A DNA stretch of 17,420 nt from Candidatus Pelagibacter sp. (lineage in GTDB: Bacteria > Pseudomonadota > Alphaproteobacteria > Pelagibacterales > Pelagibacteraceae): the NCBI GenBank assembly GCA_029941985.1, contig JAPYTV010000014.1, positions 1 to 17,420 of the forward strand. Reading direction: 5' to 3'. The position numbers and the translations under genes were made by a program. Below the pieces are notes generated by a model that searched no databases, was not told where the DNA came from, and saw nothing but the letters and a program-made list of their open reading frames with translations. Shown here piece after piece: positions 7,196 to 15,344 of the stretch; position 1 is the stretch's first letter, and every line of letters begins with the position of its first letter.

Positions 7196-8362
7196 ATGAA
7201 AAAAAAAATTGTTATTTTAGGATCTACAGGATTCATTGGTAAAACTCTTATAAATATATTAAAAAAAGATAAAAAAAATTTTGAAATTGTTCTTCTTACT
7301 GTTGACAAAAATATTAAAGAATTATTAAAGCAAGTAAAAATATTTAATGTTAAAAATATAATAGTTACAAATAAAAAGCAATATTTAACCGTAAAGAATA
7401 ATTTAAAAAATAAAAAAATTAATATTTATAATAATTTCAGTTCAATAACTAAAATCTTAAAAAAAAAAAATATTGATTACACAATGAATGCCATCTCTGG
7501 ACTTGATGGATTAAATCCAACATTAAAAATAATTAAGTTTACAAAAAATATTGCTATTGCTAATAAAGAAGCCATTATTTGTGGGTGGCCTTTAATTAAA
7601 AATGAATTAAAAAAAAATAAAACAGAATTTATTCCAATAGACTCTGAGCATTTTTCAATTTGGACATTAATTAACAAAGCTAGAAACCAAGATATTGAAA
7701 AAATATTTATTACAGCGTCTGGTGGACCATTTCATAATTATCCTTTAAATAAATTCCAATCAATTACACCTAAAATGGCATTAAAACATCCTAATTGGAA
7801 AATGGGAAAAAAAATCACTATTGATTCAGCTACATTGATGAATAAAGTTTTTGAAGTTATTGAAGCTAAAAAAATTTTTAACTATGATTATAAAAAATTA
7901 AATATTTTAGTGCATCCAAAATCTTATGTTCATGCAATAGTCAAGTTTACTAATGGGTTAACTAAAATATTAATACACGATACAAACATGACCATACCAA
8001 TATTTAATTCACTATATCCAAATTTTCAAAAAAAGATTGAATCTAAGGATTTAGATTTATCTATTATTAATAATCTTGATTTTAAAAAAACTAATATAAA
8101 AAAATTTCCTGTTTTAAAAATTCTTAATAATTTACCTAATAATCATTCCTTATTTGAAACAGTAATTGTTAGTGTGAATGACAAATTAGTTCATATGTTT
8201 TTACAAAATAAAATAAAATTTTTAGATATTTCTAAAATCATGTTAAAAATTATTAATAATAAGGAATTTACAAAATATAAAAAAATTATACCTAAAAATA
8301 TTGAACAAATAACCCAATTGAGTCATTATGTAAGTTTAAAAATTAAGTCATTCCGTATATAA
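7196..8362 (+). CDS. dxr: 1-deoxy-D-xylulose 5-phosphate reductoisomerase
   Basis: Second enzyme of the MEP isoprenoid pathway, making 2-C-methyl-D-erythritol 4-phosphate with NADPH. It has 388 residues, a normal length. The N-terminal Rossmann motif is ILGSTGFIGKT (7-17). IANKEAIICG (121-130) is conserved. The metal-binding residues are D149 and E151 in IDSEH, plus E220 in MNKVFE. The substrate loop is ASGGPF (174-179) and HPNWKMGKKITIDSATLMNK (198-217) is typical. E. coli has MNKGLE where this protein has MNKVFE, a small departure near the active site with the metal ligand kept. The coding sequence contains A-tracts of 10 and 12 bases (7199-7208, 7459-7470). It supplies precursors for uppS, four bases beyond cdsA. 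rseP, often the next gene in proteobacteria, is absent. Confidence 0.97.
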   Translation: MKKKIVILGSTGFIGKTLINILKKDKKNFEIVLLTVDKNIKELLKQVKIFNVKNIIVTNKKQYLTVKNNLKNKKINIYNNFSSITKILKKKNIDYTMNAISGLDGLNPTLKIIKFTKNIAIANKEAIICGWPLIKNELKKNKTEFIPIDSEHFSIWTLINKARNQDIEKIFITASGGPFHNYPLNKFQSITPKMALKHPNWKMGKKITIDSATLMNKVFEVIEAKKIFNYDYKKLNILVHPKSYVHAIVKFTNGLTKILIHDTNMTIPIFNSLYPNFQKKIESKDLDLSIINNLDFKKTNIKKFPVLKILNNLPNNHSLFETVIVSVNDKLVHMFLQNKIKFLDISKIMLKIINNKEFTKYKKIIPKNIEQITQLSHYVSLKIKSFRI

Positions 8363-8368
8363 GAAACA

Positions 8369-10615
8369 ATGTTTAAAAAAATTTTACAAATTAATGTTTT
8401 CCTTTTATTTTTTGCTAATTTATTATTTGCACAAATAGTTAAAGAAATTGTTGTTGAGGGAAATAAAAGATTATCTAAGGAGTCAATAATTGTTTTTGGT
8501 AATATAGTTATTAATAATGATTATAATCAAAATGAATTAAATTTACTTTTAAAGGATCTTTACTTAACTAATTTTTTTAAAGATATCAAATTATCAGTCA
8601 ATAATAATATTCTTACTATAAATGTTTTAGAGAATCCTATAATTGAAGATCTAGAAATTAATGGAATAAAAAATAAAAAGCTAAAAGAAACTTTAAAGGA
8701 TATTATTGAACTCAAAAGTAGAAAATCATATGTTGAGTCAACTTTTTTAAAAGATATAAACATAATTAAAAATACTGTTAAAAGTGCTGGTTATTATTTT
8801 GCTGATATTAAAACTTCTTTAATAAAAAATGATGAACAAAACTCAGTTAGATTGATTTATGATATTGATTTAGGCGATAAAGCTAAAATTTCACAAGTAA
8901 GTTTTATTGGTGATAAAAAAATAAAAGATCGTAAATTAAGAAATGTTATTACTAGTGAAGAGTATAAATTCTGGAAATTTTTAACTGGAAATAAATCTAA
9001 TCTTGATGCTTCACGAATCAACTTAGATAAAAGACTTCTTGCAGCATATTATAAAAACAAAGGATATTATAATGTAAAAATTGAAAACTCATTTGTTGAA
9101 TTTACTAATGACGGATCATTTAAATTAATTTTTAACATTCAATCTGGTGATAAATTTACTTTCAATAAGCTTAATTTAATACTTCCAGATGATTATGAAC
9201 TAAAATATTTCGCATCAATTAATAAACTTCTAAGTAAACTTGAAAATAAATTGTATTCATTAAACAAAATTGATAAAATTCTTGATGAGGTCGATAAAAT
9301 TGCACTTTCTAAAAAATATGAATTTGTTGATGCTTCGTTAACAGAAAATATTATTGGTGGAAATAAACTTGATATTACAATTACTTTAGTTGAAACAGAA
9401 AAATTTTATGTTGAAAGAATTAATGTTCTTGGTAACCAATTTACTTTGGAAGAAGTTATTAGAAATTCCTTTATTGTAGATGAAGGTGACCCTTACAATG
9501 AAATTTTATTTAATAAATCAATTAATGATTTAAAAGCAAGAAAACTTTTTCGTACAATTAAAACAAAAATATCAGAAGGCTCCGATCCTAGTTTAAAAAT
9601 TATAGATCTTACTGTAGAAGAACAACCTACTGGAGAAATTTCTTTAGGTGCGGGTCTTGGTACTTCAGGAGGGTCAATTGGTGGTGGAATTAAAGAAAAT
9701 AATTTTTTGGGTAAGGGTATTTCACTCGATACGAGTGTACAGGTTAGTGAAAATTCTATTAAAGGTTATTTTATTTATGCAAAACCAAATTTTAATGACA
9801 CAGACAATACATTATTTACTTCAATCAAAAGTGTCAAAAAAGATAAGTTAGCTGATTTTGGATATAAAACTTCTGAAATGGGTTTCTCATTAGGAACATC
9901 TTTTCAACAATATGAAAATCTTTATTTTAAACCAGAACTTTCAACTTCTATTGAAAAACTAGAAACTAACAGTACAGCTTCGTCTGCTTTAAAAAAGCAA
10001 GAAGGTAATTATTTTGATTTATATTTTAACTATTCATTAAATTATGATTTAAGAGACCAAGCATTTAGGCCTACAGAAGGATATAAAACTACATTTTATC
10101 AAGAATTGCCACTAGCATCAGAAAATTATGAAATAGTAAATTCGATTACAATTACTAAATATCAATCGCTTCCATCTAATATGGTAGGTAAAATTTCTTT
10201 TTATGGAAAGACAGTTCAGACTTTAGTTAATGAGGATGTAAGAATATCTAAAAGATTGTATGTTCCGAGTAAGAGATTAAGAGGTTTTGAGGCTGGAAAA
10301 ATAGGTCCAATAGAAAATAGTGATTTTGTAGGTGGTAACTATGTTTCTGCAGTTAATTTATCAACAACGCTACCACAAATCTTACCTTCTTATCAAAACA
10401 CAGATTTTACACTATTTTTTGATGCTGCTAATATTTGGGGGGTTGATTATAATAGTACATTAAGTGATAACGGTGCAATTCGTAGTTCTACTGGTATCGC
10501 TGTTGATCTTTGGACCCCAATAGGACCTTTAAATTTTTCATTAGCAACGCCTATTACAAAAGAATCAAGCGATGTTACTGAATCATTTAGATTTAATATT
10601 GGTACAAGCTTTTAA
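8369..10615 (+). CDS. bamA: Outer membrane protein assembly factor BamA
   Basis: Omp85-family core of the BAM machine, which folds and inserts beta-barrel proteins into the outer membrane. The 748 residues begin with a signal peptide: a basic start (MFKK), a hydrophobic stretch, and probable cleavage after NLLFA near residue 21. A periplasmic region follows to about residue 420, consistent with five POTRA domains (for example IVVEGNKRLS in the first and INVLGNQFTLEEVIR in the last). The C-terminal barrel opens near GEISLGAGLGTSGG. It contains LRGF at about 637-640, the counterpart of the conserved VRGF of loop 6, and ends in phenylalanine (NIGTSF) as expected for an outer-membrane barrel. It starts six bases after dxr. 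Its TAA shares one base with the ATG of the Skp-like gene. Confidence 0.97.
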   Translation: MFKKILQINVFLLFFANLLFAQIVKEIVVEGNKRLSKESIIVFGNIVINNDYNQNELNLLLKDLYLTNFFKDIKLSVNNNILTINVLENPIIEDLEINGIKNKKLKETLKDIIELKSRKSYVESTFLKDINIIKNTVKSAGYYFADIKTSLIKNDEQNSVRLIYDIDLGDKAKISQVSFIGDKKIKDRKLRNVITSEEYKFWKFLTGNKSNLDASRINLDKRLLAAYYKNKGYYNVKIENSFVEFTNDGSFKLIFNIQSGDKFTFNKLNLILPDDYELKYFASINKLLSKLENKLYSLNKIDKILDEVDKIALSKKYEFVDASLTENIIGGNKLDITITLVETEKFYVERINVLGNQFTLEEVIRNSFIVDEGDPYNEILFNKSINDLKARKLFRTIKTKISEGSDPSLKIIDLTVEEQPTGEISLGAGLGTSGGSIGGGIKENNFLGKGISLDTSVQVSENSIKGYFIYAKPNFNDTDNTLFTSIKSVKKDKLADFGYKTSEMGFSLGTSFQQYENLYFKPELSTSIEKLETNSTASSALKKQEGNYFDLYFNYSLNYDLRDQAFRPTEGYKTTFYQELPLASENYEIVNSITITKYQSLPSNMVGKISFYGKTVQTLVNEDVRISKRLYVPSKRLRGFEAGKIGPIENSDFVGGNYVSAVNLSTTLPQILPSYQNTDFTLFFDAANIWGVDYNSTLSDNGAIRSSTGIAVDLWTPIGPLNFSLATPITKESSDVTESFRFNIGTSF

Positions 10616-11142
10616 TGAAATATAAAATACCTAAATATTTAATATTTTTTTTATTATTATTTTATACTAGTTCAATTAACGCTTACGATAAATTTTATTA
10701 TTTAGATATGGATTATATAATGAATAATTCTTTAGCTGGAAAATCTATAACCAAACAACTTAAAAAAATAAGTCAAATAAATACAGATACTTTTAAAAAA
10801 AAAGAACAAGATTTAATAACAGAAGAGTCTAAAATTATTATTCAAAAAAAAATTCTTGATAAAAATGAATATCAAAAAAAAGTAATATTATTTAAAAATA
10901 AAATTTTAGATTTTAATAAAAATAAAAAAGATGCTATCAATACTTTATCAAAAAAAAGAGTTGAAGCACATACTTCATTACTTAAAATATTAACCCCAAT
11001 AATAATAGATTATGCAAAAGAAAATTCAGCATCTGTTATTATGGACAAAAAAAATATTATAGTTGGTAAAAATGAATTAGATATTACCAAAACTATACTA
11101 AAAATTTTAGATACTAAAATCAAAAATATTAAGTTAAATTAA
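10615..11142 (+). CDS. OmpH/Skp-family periplasmic chaperone
   Basis: Small secreted protein of 175 residues directly downstream of bamA, the usual place for skp/ompH. The N-terminus is a signal peptide (basic MKYKIPK, a hydrophobic run, probable cleavage after SSINA near residue 23). The mature start, FYYLDMDYIMNNSLAGKSI, matches the OmpH family pattern of a short beta strand followed by a conserved small-residue turn. The middle is highly charged and lysine-rich and should form the long coiled-coil arms that hold unfolded outer-membrane proteins. The C-terminal part (ENSASVIMDKKNIIVG) matches the returning strand of the family fold. Overall similarity in this family is low, so the call relies on architecture and context. 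It overlaps bamA by one base. Confidence 0.85.
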   Translation: MKYKIPKYLIFFLLLFYTSSINAYDKFYYLDMDYIMNNSLAGKSITKQLKKISQINTDTFKKKEQDLITEESKIIIQKKILDKNEYQKKVILFKNKILDFNKNKKDAINTLSKKRVEAHTSLLKILTPIIIDYAKENSASVIMDKKNIIVGKNELDITKTILKILDTKIKNIKLN

Positions 11143-11149
11143 AATACAC

Positions 11150-11599
11150 ATGAAAAATTCTTTAAATAAAGATGATATAATTGATTTATTGCCACATAGA
11201 GAGCCCATGCTTTTAATTGATGAACTTATTAATATTAAAAAGCTTTTTTCTGCAACAGCAATTGTTAATGTTAAAAAAAATAGTTTTTTTGTTCAAGGAC
11301 ATTTTCCTGGACAACCTGTAATGCCTGGTGTTTTGATTGTTGAAGCTTTTGGTCAAGCTGCTGCTGCATTAACAGCGCATGGCATAGATAAAGAAACTTA
11401 TGAAAATAAACTAGTTTTTTTAATGGGCGTTGACAAAGCTAGATTTAGAAATCCTGTAATACCAGATTGTAAATTAGAATTAAATATAGAGGCAATAAGA
11501 TCACATGGTAGAGTCTGGAAATATAAAGGCGAAGCCTTTGTAGAAGGAAAAAAAATGGCTGATGCTCAATGGTCTGCAACAATAGTCGATAGAAAATAA
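11150..11599 (+). CDS. fabZ: 3-hydroxyacyl-[acyl-carrier-protein] dehydratase FabZ
   Basis: Hot-dog-fold enzyme that dehydrates 3-hydroxyacyl-ACP during fatty acid elongation. It competes with LpxA and LpxD for 3-hydroxyacyl-ACP, which explains its place among lipid A genes. It has 149 residues, the normal length. The N-terminal LLPHREPMLLIDEL motif and the active-site block GHFPGQPVMPGVLIVEAFGQ are present, with catalytic H51 and E65 (E. coli H54 and E68). It begins seven bases after the Skp-like gene. In most proteobacteria the order is lpxD-fabZ-lpxA, whereas here fabZ precedes lpxD. A 55-bp gap follows it. Confidence 0.97.
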   Translation: MKNSLNKDDIIDLLPHREPMLLIDELINIKKLFSATAIVNVKKNSFFVQGHFPGQPVMPGVLIVEAFGQAAAALTAHGIDKETYENKLVFLMGVDKARFRNPVIPDCKLELNIEAIRSHGRVWKYKGEAFVEGKKMADAQWSATIVDRK

Positions 11600-11654
11600 T
11601 TAGTAACAATTCTTGATAAGTAATTAATTATAGTTTTGATAAAAAACTTTATTA

Positions 11655-12635
11655 ATGATTAATCCATTTTTTAAAAATCAAGGTCCATTTAAAATAGATA
11701 AACTTCTTAAATTATCTAAAATAGACAATGTTGAAAATTTTACTAAAATAAAGATTTCAGATGTAAAAGATTTAGTTACATCTAAAAAAGACAATATTAC
11801 TTTTTTTCACTCTAAAAAATACGAAGCATTAGCATCAGTTACAAAGGCTTCATTCTGTATTACTACAAAAAATCTCTCTCATATTTTACCCAATAATTGT
11901 AATAAAATAATAGTTGATAATGTTTTGATTGCTACTGCTAAAGTTACTGAAACGTTTTATCCCGAAGCTGTTAATGATGATTTTGATGCAAATGTTAAAG
12001 ATATTAATAAGACGATTTTTAAAAAAAAAGTCAAATTTGGAAAAAATATATTAATTGGCAAAAATGTTAAAATAGGAAAAAATTGTTTAATTGGTCATAA
12101 CACAATATTAGAAAGTAACGTTGTTATTGCTAATAATTGTTCAATTGGATCTAATGTTATAGTTAGAAATACTATTATTAAAGATAATGTAAATATTCTT
12201 GATGGATGTATTATTGGTAAAAAAGGTTTTGGTTTTTTTCCCAATAAAAATAAAAATTTAAGATATCCTCATATTGGAATAGTAATTATTAATGAAAATA
12301 CTGAAATAGGCTGTGGATCCACTATTGATAGAGGTTCCATGTCAAATACTGTGATTGGTAAAAATACCTATTTAGATAATCAAATACATATAGCTCATAA
12401 TAATAAAATTGGGGACAATTGTATTATAGCTGGACAAGTTGGGTTTGCCGGCAGTTCTACTTTGGGAAACAATGTTATGATTGGTGGTCAAGCAGGTATC
12501 TCAGGACATCTTAAGATTGGTGATAATGTTCAAATAGGAGGTGGTAGTGGTGTAATTAAAGATGTACAAGATAATTCTAAAGTAATGGGGTATCCAGCAA
12601 AAAGTTTAAAACAATTTATTAAGAACAATAAATAA
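11655..12635 (+). CDS. lpxD: UDP-3-O-(3-hydroxyacyl)glucosamine N-acyltransferase
   Basis: Third enzyme of lipid A synthesis: transfers a 3-hydroxyacyl chain from ACP to the amine of UDP-3-O-acyl-glucosamine in the cytoplasm. It has 326 residues (E. coli 341). The N-terminal uridine-binding domain starts with FFKNQGPFKIDKL, typical of alphaproteobacterial LpxD, and supports this start. From about residue 125 the protein is a left-handed beta helix of hexapeptide repeats (for example ILIGKNVKIGKNCLIG). The catalytic histidine is H248 in IHIAHNNKIGDN. A C-terminal helix closes the protein. It lies after a 55-bp gap in which TTGATAA occurs twice (11613-11619 and 11636-11642), with no convincing promoter. 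Its TAA abuts the lpxA ATG. Confidence 0.97.
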   Translation: MINPFFKNQGPFKIDKLLKLSKIDNVENFTKIKISDVKDLVTSKKDNITFFHSKKYEALASVTKASFCITTKNLSHILPNNCNKIIVDNVLIATAKVTETFYPEAVNDDFDANVKDINKTIFKKKVKFGKNILIGKNVKIGKNCLIGHNTILESNVVIANNCSIGSNVIVRNTIIKDNVNILDGCIIGKKGFGFFPNKNKNLRYPHIGIVIINENTEIGCGSTIDRGSMSNTVIGKNTYLDNQIHIAHNNKIGDNCIIAGQVGFAGSSTLGNNVMIGGQAGISGHLKIGDNVQIGGGSGVIKDVQDNSKVMGYPAKSLKQFIKNNK

Positions 12636-13418
12636 ATGATTCACAAAACTGCCGATATAGACTCAAATGCAAAAATATCTTCAAATGTAAAAATTGGACC
12701 ATATTGTGTAATTGGTCCAAATGTTGAAATATCAGGTGATACTATTGTTCATTCGCATGTAAATATTTCAGGAAACACTATAATCGGAAAAAGTAATAAA
12801 ATTTATCCATTTGCATCTATTGGAAATGATCCCCAGGATTTAAAATATAATGGAGAAGAAACAAAACTTATAATTGGAAATAAAAATACTATCAGAGAGT
12901 ATGTTACTATTAATCCCGGAACTGCAGGCGGCGGAGGTGAAACTAAAGTCGGTGATAACTGTTTATTTATGATTTCTTCTCACATTGCGCATGATTGTAA
13001 TGTTGGAAATAATGTAATTATAGCTAATAATGTGCCACTAGGTGGTCATGCTCGTATTGGAGATGGAGTTATTATTGGTGGGAACTCAGCTGTTCAACAA
13101 TTTACAAGAATTGGTAAAATGGCAATGATTGGTGGTATGACTGGTGTGCTTAATGATGTAATTCCTTATGGACTTTCAATAGGTAATAGAAATTTTCTTC
13201 AAGGATTAAATTTAATAGGATTAAGAAGAAAAGATACACCCAATAAAAAAATATTATCTTTATCAGAAGCTTATAAGGAAATTTTTAAGACAAATAAATT
13301 AACTGATAATTTAAACAATTTAAATGGATCGTTTAAAGACAACTCTTTAGTAAATGATGTTATAGAGTTTATAAATGAAGATAAAAAACGTCCAATTTGT
13401 ACTCCATTCTCAAAATAA
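12636..13418 (+). CDS. lpxA: UDP-N-acetylglucosamine acyltransferase
   Basis: First enzyme of lipid A synthesis: moves a 3-hydroxyacyl chain from ACP to the 3-OH of UDP-GlcNAc. It has 260 residues (E. coli 262). Hexapeptide repeats run from residue 1 to about 185, followed by a helical C-terminal domain starting near GLNLIGLRRK. The catalytic base H119 (E. coli H125) lies in SSHIAHDCNVGN. H116 and H138 match E. coli H122 and H144. The residue matching E. coli H160 is Q154, in AVQQF. G167 matches the E. coli ruler glycine G173, which suggests a long (C14-like) chain preference, though this is an inference. It follows lpxD without a gap, and lpxI starts one base after its stop. Confidence 0.97.
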   Translation: MIHKTADIDSNAKISSNVKIGPYCVIGPNVEISGDTIVHSHVNISGNTIIGKSNKIYPFASIGNDPQDLKYNGEETKLIIGNKNTIREYVTINPGTAGGGGETKVGDNCLFMISSHIAHDCNVGNNVIIANNVPLGGHARIGDGVIIGGNSAVQQFTRIGKMAMIGGMTGVLNDVIPYGLSIGNRNFLQGLNLIGLRRKDTPNKKILSLSEAYKEIFKTNKLTDNLNNLNGSFKDNSLVNDVIEFINEDKKRPICTPFSK

Positions 13419-13419
13419 A

Positions 13420-14211
13420 ATGATAGGCCTATTTTTTGGTGATACTGATTTTCCTAAAAAAATACTAAATAAGATAATAAAGTTAAAAAAAAATTATTTT
13501 ATTATTGATCTATCTAAAAATAGAAAATTTAAAAGCAATAAAAATTCATATTCAATCTCAATTGGCCAATTTGGAAAAATAATAAACCTAATTAAAGAAA
13601 AGAAATGTAAAAAAGTTCTTTTTGCTGGAAAAATTAATAAACCTCAATTTTCTAAACTAAAACTAGATCTTAAAGGTCTTTATTATATACCCAGAATTGT
13701 AAAAGCTTCAAAACTTGGTGACGCCGCAATTTTAAAAGAAATAATTAATATTTTAGCTAAAGAAAAAATAAAAGTAATTAGCTCAATAACATTTAATCTT
13801 GAACTTACTTTATCAAAAGGCACACATACAAAATTAAAAGTAAATAAGAATGATTTAAACTCTATAAGTAGAGGAATTAAATCGTTAGTCAGACTAAACG
13901 CTCATAATCATGCACAAGGTTTAGTAATTAGAAATTCTAGTGTTATTGCCAAAGAAACATCTAAAGGCACAAAAAAAATGCTTCAATTAATAAAGAGGTC
14001 TAAAAATTCCCAAGGTATATTAATCAAGTTTCCAAAGAAGAAACAGGATCTAAGAGTAGATTTACCTACTATAGGACTTGATACTTTAAAAGATTGTAAA
14101 AGGGCAGGAATTAAAGGAATTATATTAAAAGCAAAACAAAATATATTTTTAGATAAAACTAAATGTATTAGTTTTGCTAATAAAAACAAAATGTTTATCA
14201 GCGCAAAATGA
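13420..14211 (+). CDS. lpxI: UDP-2,3-diacylglucosamine pyrophosphatase LpxI
   Basis: Hydrolyses UDP-2,3-diacylglucosamine to lipid X and UMP, the step done by LpxH in E. coli. LpxI is the unrelated alternative typical of alphaproteobacteria such as Caulobacter. From the ATG at 13420 the protein has 263 residues. Family blocks are the start IGLFFGDTDFP, IGQFGKI, VLFAGKINKPQFS, a KLGDAAILKEI segment and the C-terminal RVDLPTIGLDTL followed by AGIKGIILKA. The frame can be extended to an ATG at 13375 inside lpxA, but the family N-terminus begins at MIGLFF and that start lies one base after the lpxA stop, so I prefer it. The end overlaps lpxB as ATGA. Its place between lpxA and lpxB fits its reaction order. 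Confidence 0.94.
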   Translation: MIGLFFGDTDFPKKILNKIIKLKKNYFIIDLSKNRKFKSNKNSYSISIGQFGKIINLIKEKKCKKVLFAGKINKPQFSKLKLDLKGLYYIPRIVKASKLGDAAILKEIINILAKEKIKVISSITFNLELTLSKGTHTKLKVNKNDLNSISRGIKSLVRLNAHNHAQGLVIRNSSVIAKETSKGTKKMLQLIKRSKNSQGILIKFPKKKQDLRVDLPTIGLDTLKDCKRAGIKGIILKAKQNIFLDKTKCISFANKNKMFISAK

Positions 14212-15344
14212 AAAAAATATTTGTAGTCACAGGAGAACCTTCAGGAGATAAACTTGCTTCGACAGTTATATCTAAACTTAAACAAAGTAACCCAGATATT
14301 GAATACTTATGTGTTGGAGGAACACACTTAAATTCATTAGGAATAAAGTCAATTTTTGACCTTAAAGAAATTACTTATATCGGCTTTACAAGTGTTTTGT
14401 TAAATATCTTTAAAATAAGAAATAGAATTAATAGAACTGTTGACGAGGCTATCAAATTTAATCCGGATATATTATTTAGTGTAGATAGTCCTGACTTTAC
14501 TCTTAGAGTTGCTGAACGAGTTAAGAAAATTAATAATGATATTAAAACAGTTCATTATGTAGCTCCACAAGTATGGGTATGGAGAGAGAGTAGAATAAAA
14601 AAATTTAAGAAATTTTTAGACCATATTCTCTTATTGTTTAACTTTGAAAAGAAATATTTTGATAAAGAAAATATTACTAATACTTTTGTTGGTCATCCTA
14701 TGCTTGAAACAAATAATAAAAATAAAACTGATTTATCAAACATGATACCTAAGGATAAAAAAATTATTTCTCTATTTGCAGGCAGTAGATATTCAGAAAC
14801 TAATTTACTTTTACCTATTTTGATTGATTTTATCAAATTAATGAATGAAAAAAATGAAAATTATGTTTTTGTGTTTCATACAATTGAGGAAAATAAAAAT
14901 TTTATAAAAGATAAACTTAAAATTTCAAATTTAAATAATACTGAGGTAATTTCTGATGAAAATATAAAATCTCAAATATTATTAAGTTCTGTTTTTGCTG
15001 TCTCTAAATCTGGAACTGTTTCTTTAGAGATTTGTAACGCTAGAGTTCCATTAATAATAATTTATAAGATGAATTTCTTGAATTTTATGATTGTAAAGTT
15101 CTTGGTAAAGATTAAATATGCTAATATTATTAATATAATAAATAATAAAGAAGTTATTCCAGAATTAATCCAAAAAGAATGTAATGCTAAAGAAATCTAC
15201 AAATCTGTTCTTTATTTTTTGAAGAACCAAAGCATGATGGAGCAACAAATTAATGTCTGTCAAAAAACATTAGAAGAAATTAGATCAAAATCATCTTCTA
15301 CTAGTGAAGCATCTTCAATTTTAGCTAAGTATCTTATCACCTAA
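14208..15344 (+). CDS. lpxB: Lipid-A-disaccharide synthase
   Basis: Glycosyltransferase of family GT19 that joins lipid X to UDP-2,3-diacylglucosamine to form the lipid A disaccharide, at the inner face of the inner membrane. It has 378 residues (E. coli 382). Seen are the N-terminal GEPSGDKLAS motif (9-18), the block VHYVAPQVWVWRESRIKK, NTFVGHPM, the phosphate-loop-like LFAGSRYSE and the C-terminal nucleotide-sugar region SKSGTVSLEICNARVPLIIIYKMN. It is the last gene of the plus-strand cluster. Its final 24 bases overlap the 3' end of gltX on the other strand, leaving no separate terminator between them. Confidence 0.96.
   Translation: MKKIFVVTGEPSGDKLASTVISKLKQSNPDIEYLCVGGTHLNSLGIKSIFDLKEITYIGFTSVLLNIFKIRNRINRTVDEAIKFNPDILFSVDSPDFTLRVAERVKKINNDIKTVHYVAPQVWVWRESRIKKFKKFLDHILLLFNFEKKYFDKENITNTFVGHPMLETNNKNKTDLSNMIPKDKKIISLFAGSRYSETNLLLPILIDFIKLMNEKNENYVFVFHTIEENKNFIKDKLKISNLNNTEVISDENIKSQILLSSVFAVSKSGTVSLEICNARVPLIIIYKMNFLNFMIVKFLVKIKYANIINIINNKEVIPELIQKECNAKEIYKSVLYFLKNQSMMEQQINVCQKTLEEIRSKSSSTSEASSILAKYLIT

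Noticed and set aside
9648..9851. 67-residue plus-strand frame inside bamA
   Set aside because: It is an out-of-frame shadow of the start of the BamA barrel with no independent signal.
13375..13419. Upstream ATG extension of lpxI overlapping lpxA
   Set aside because: The extra 15 residues have no counterpart in the LpxI family, whose N-terminus matches the ATG at 13420 one base after the lpxA stop.
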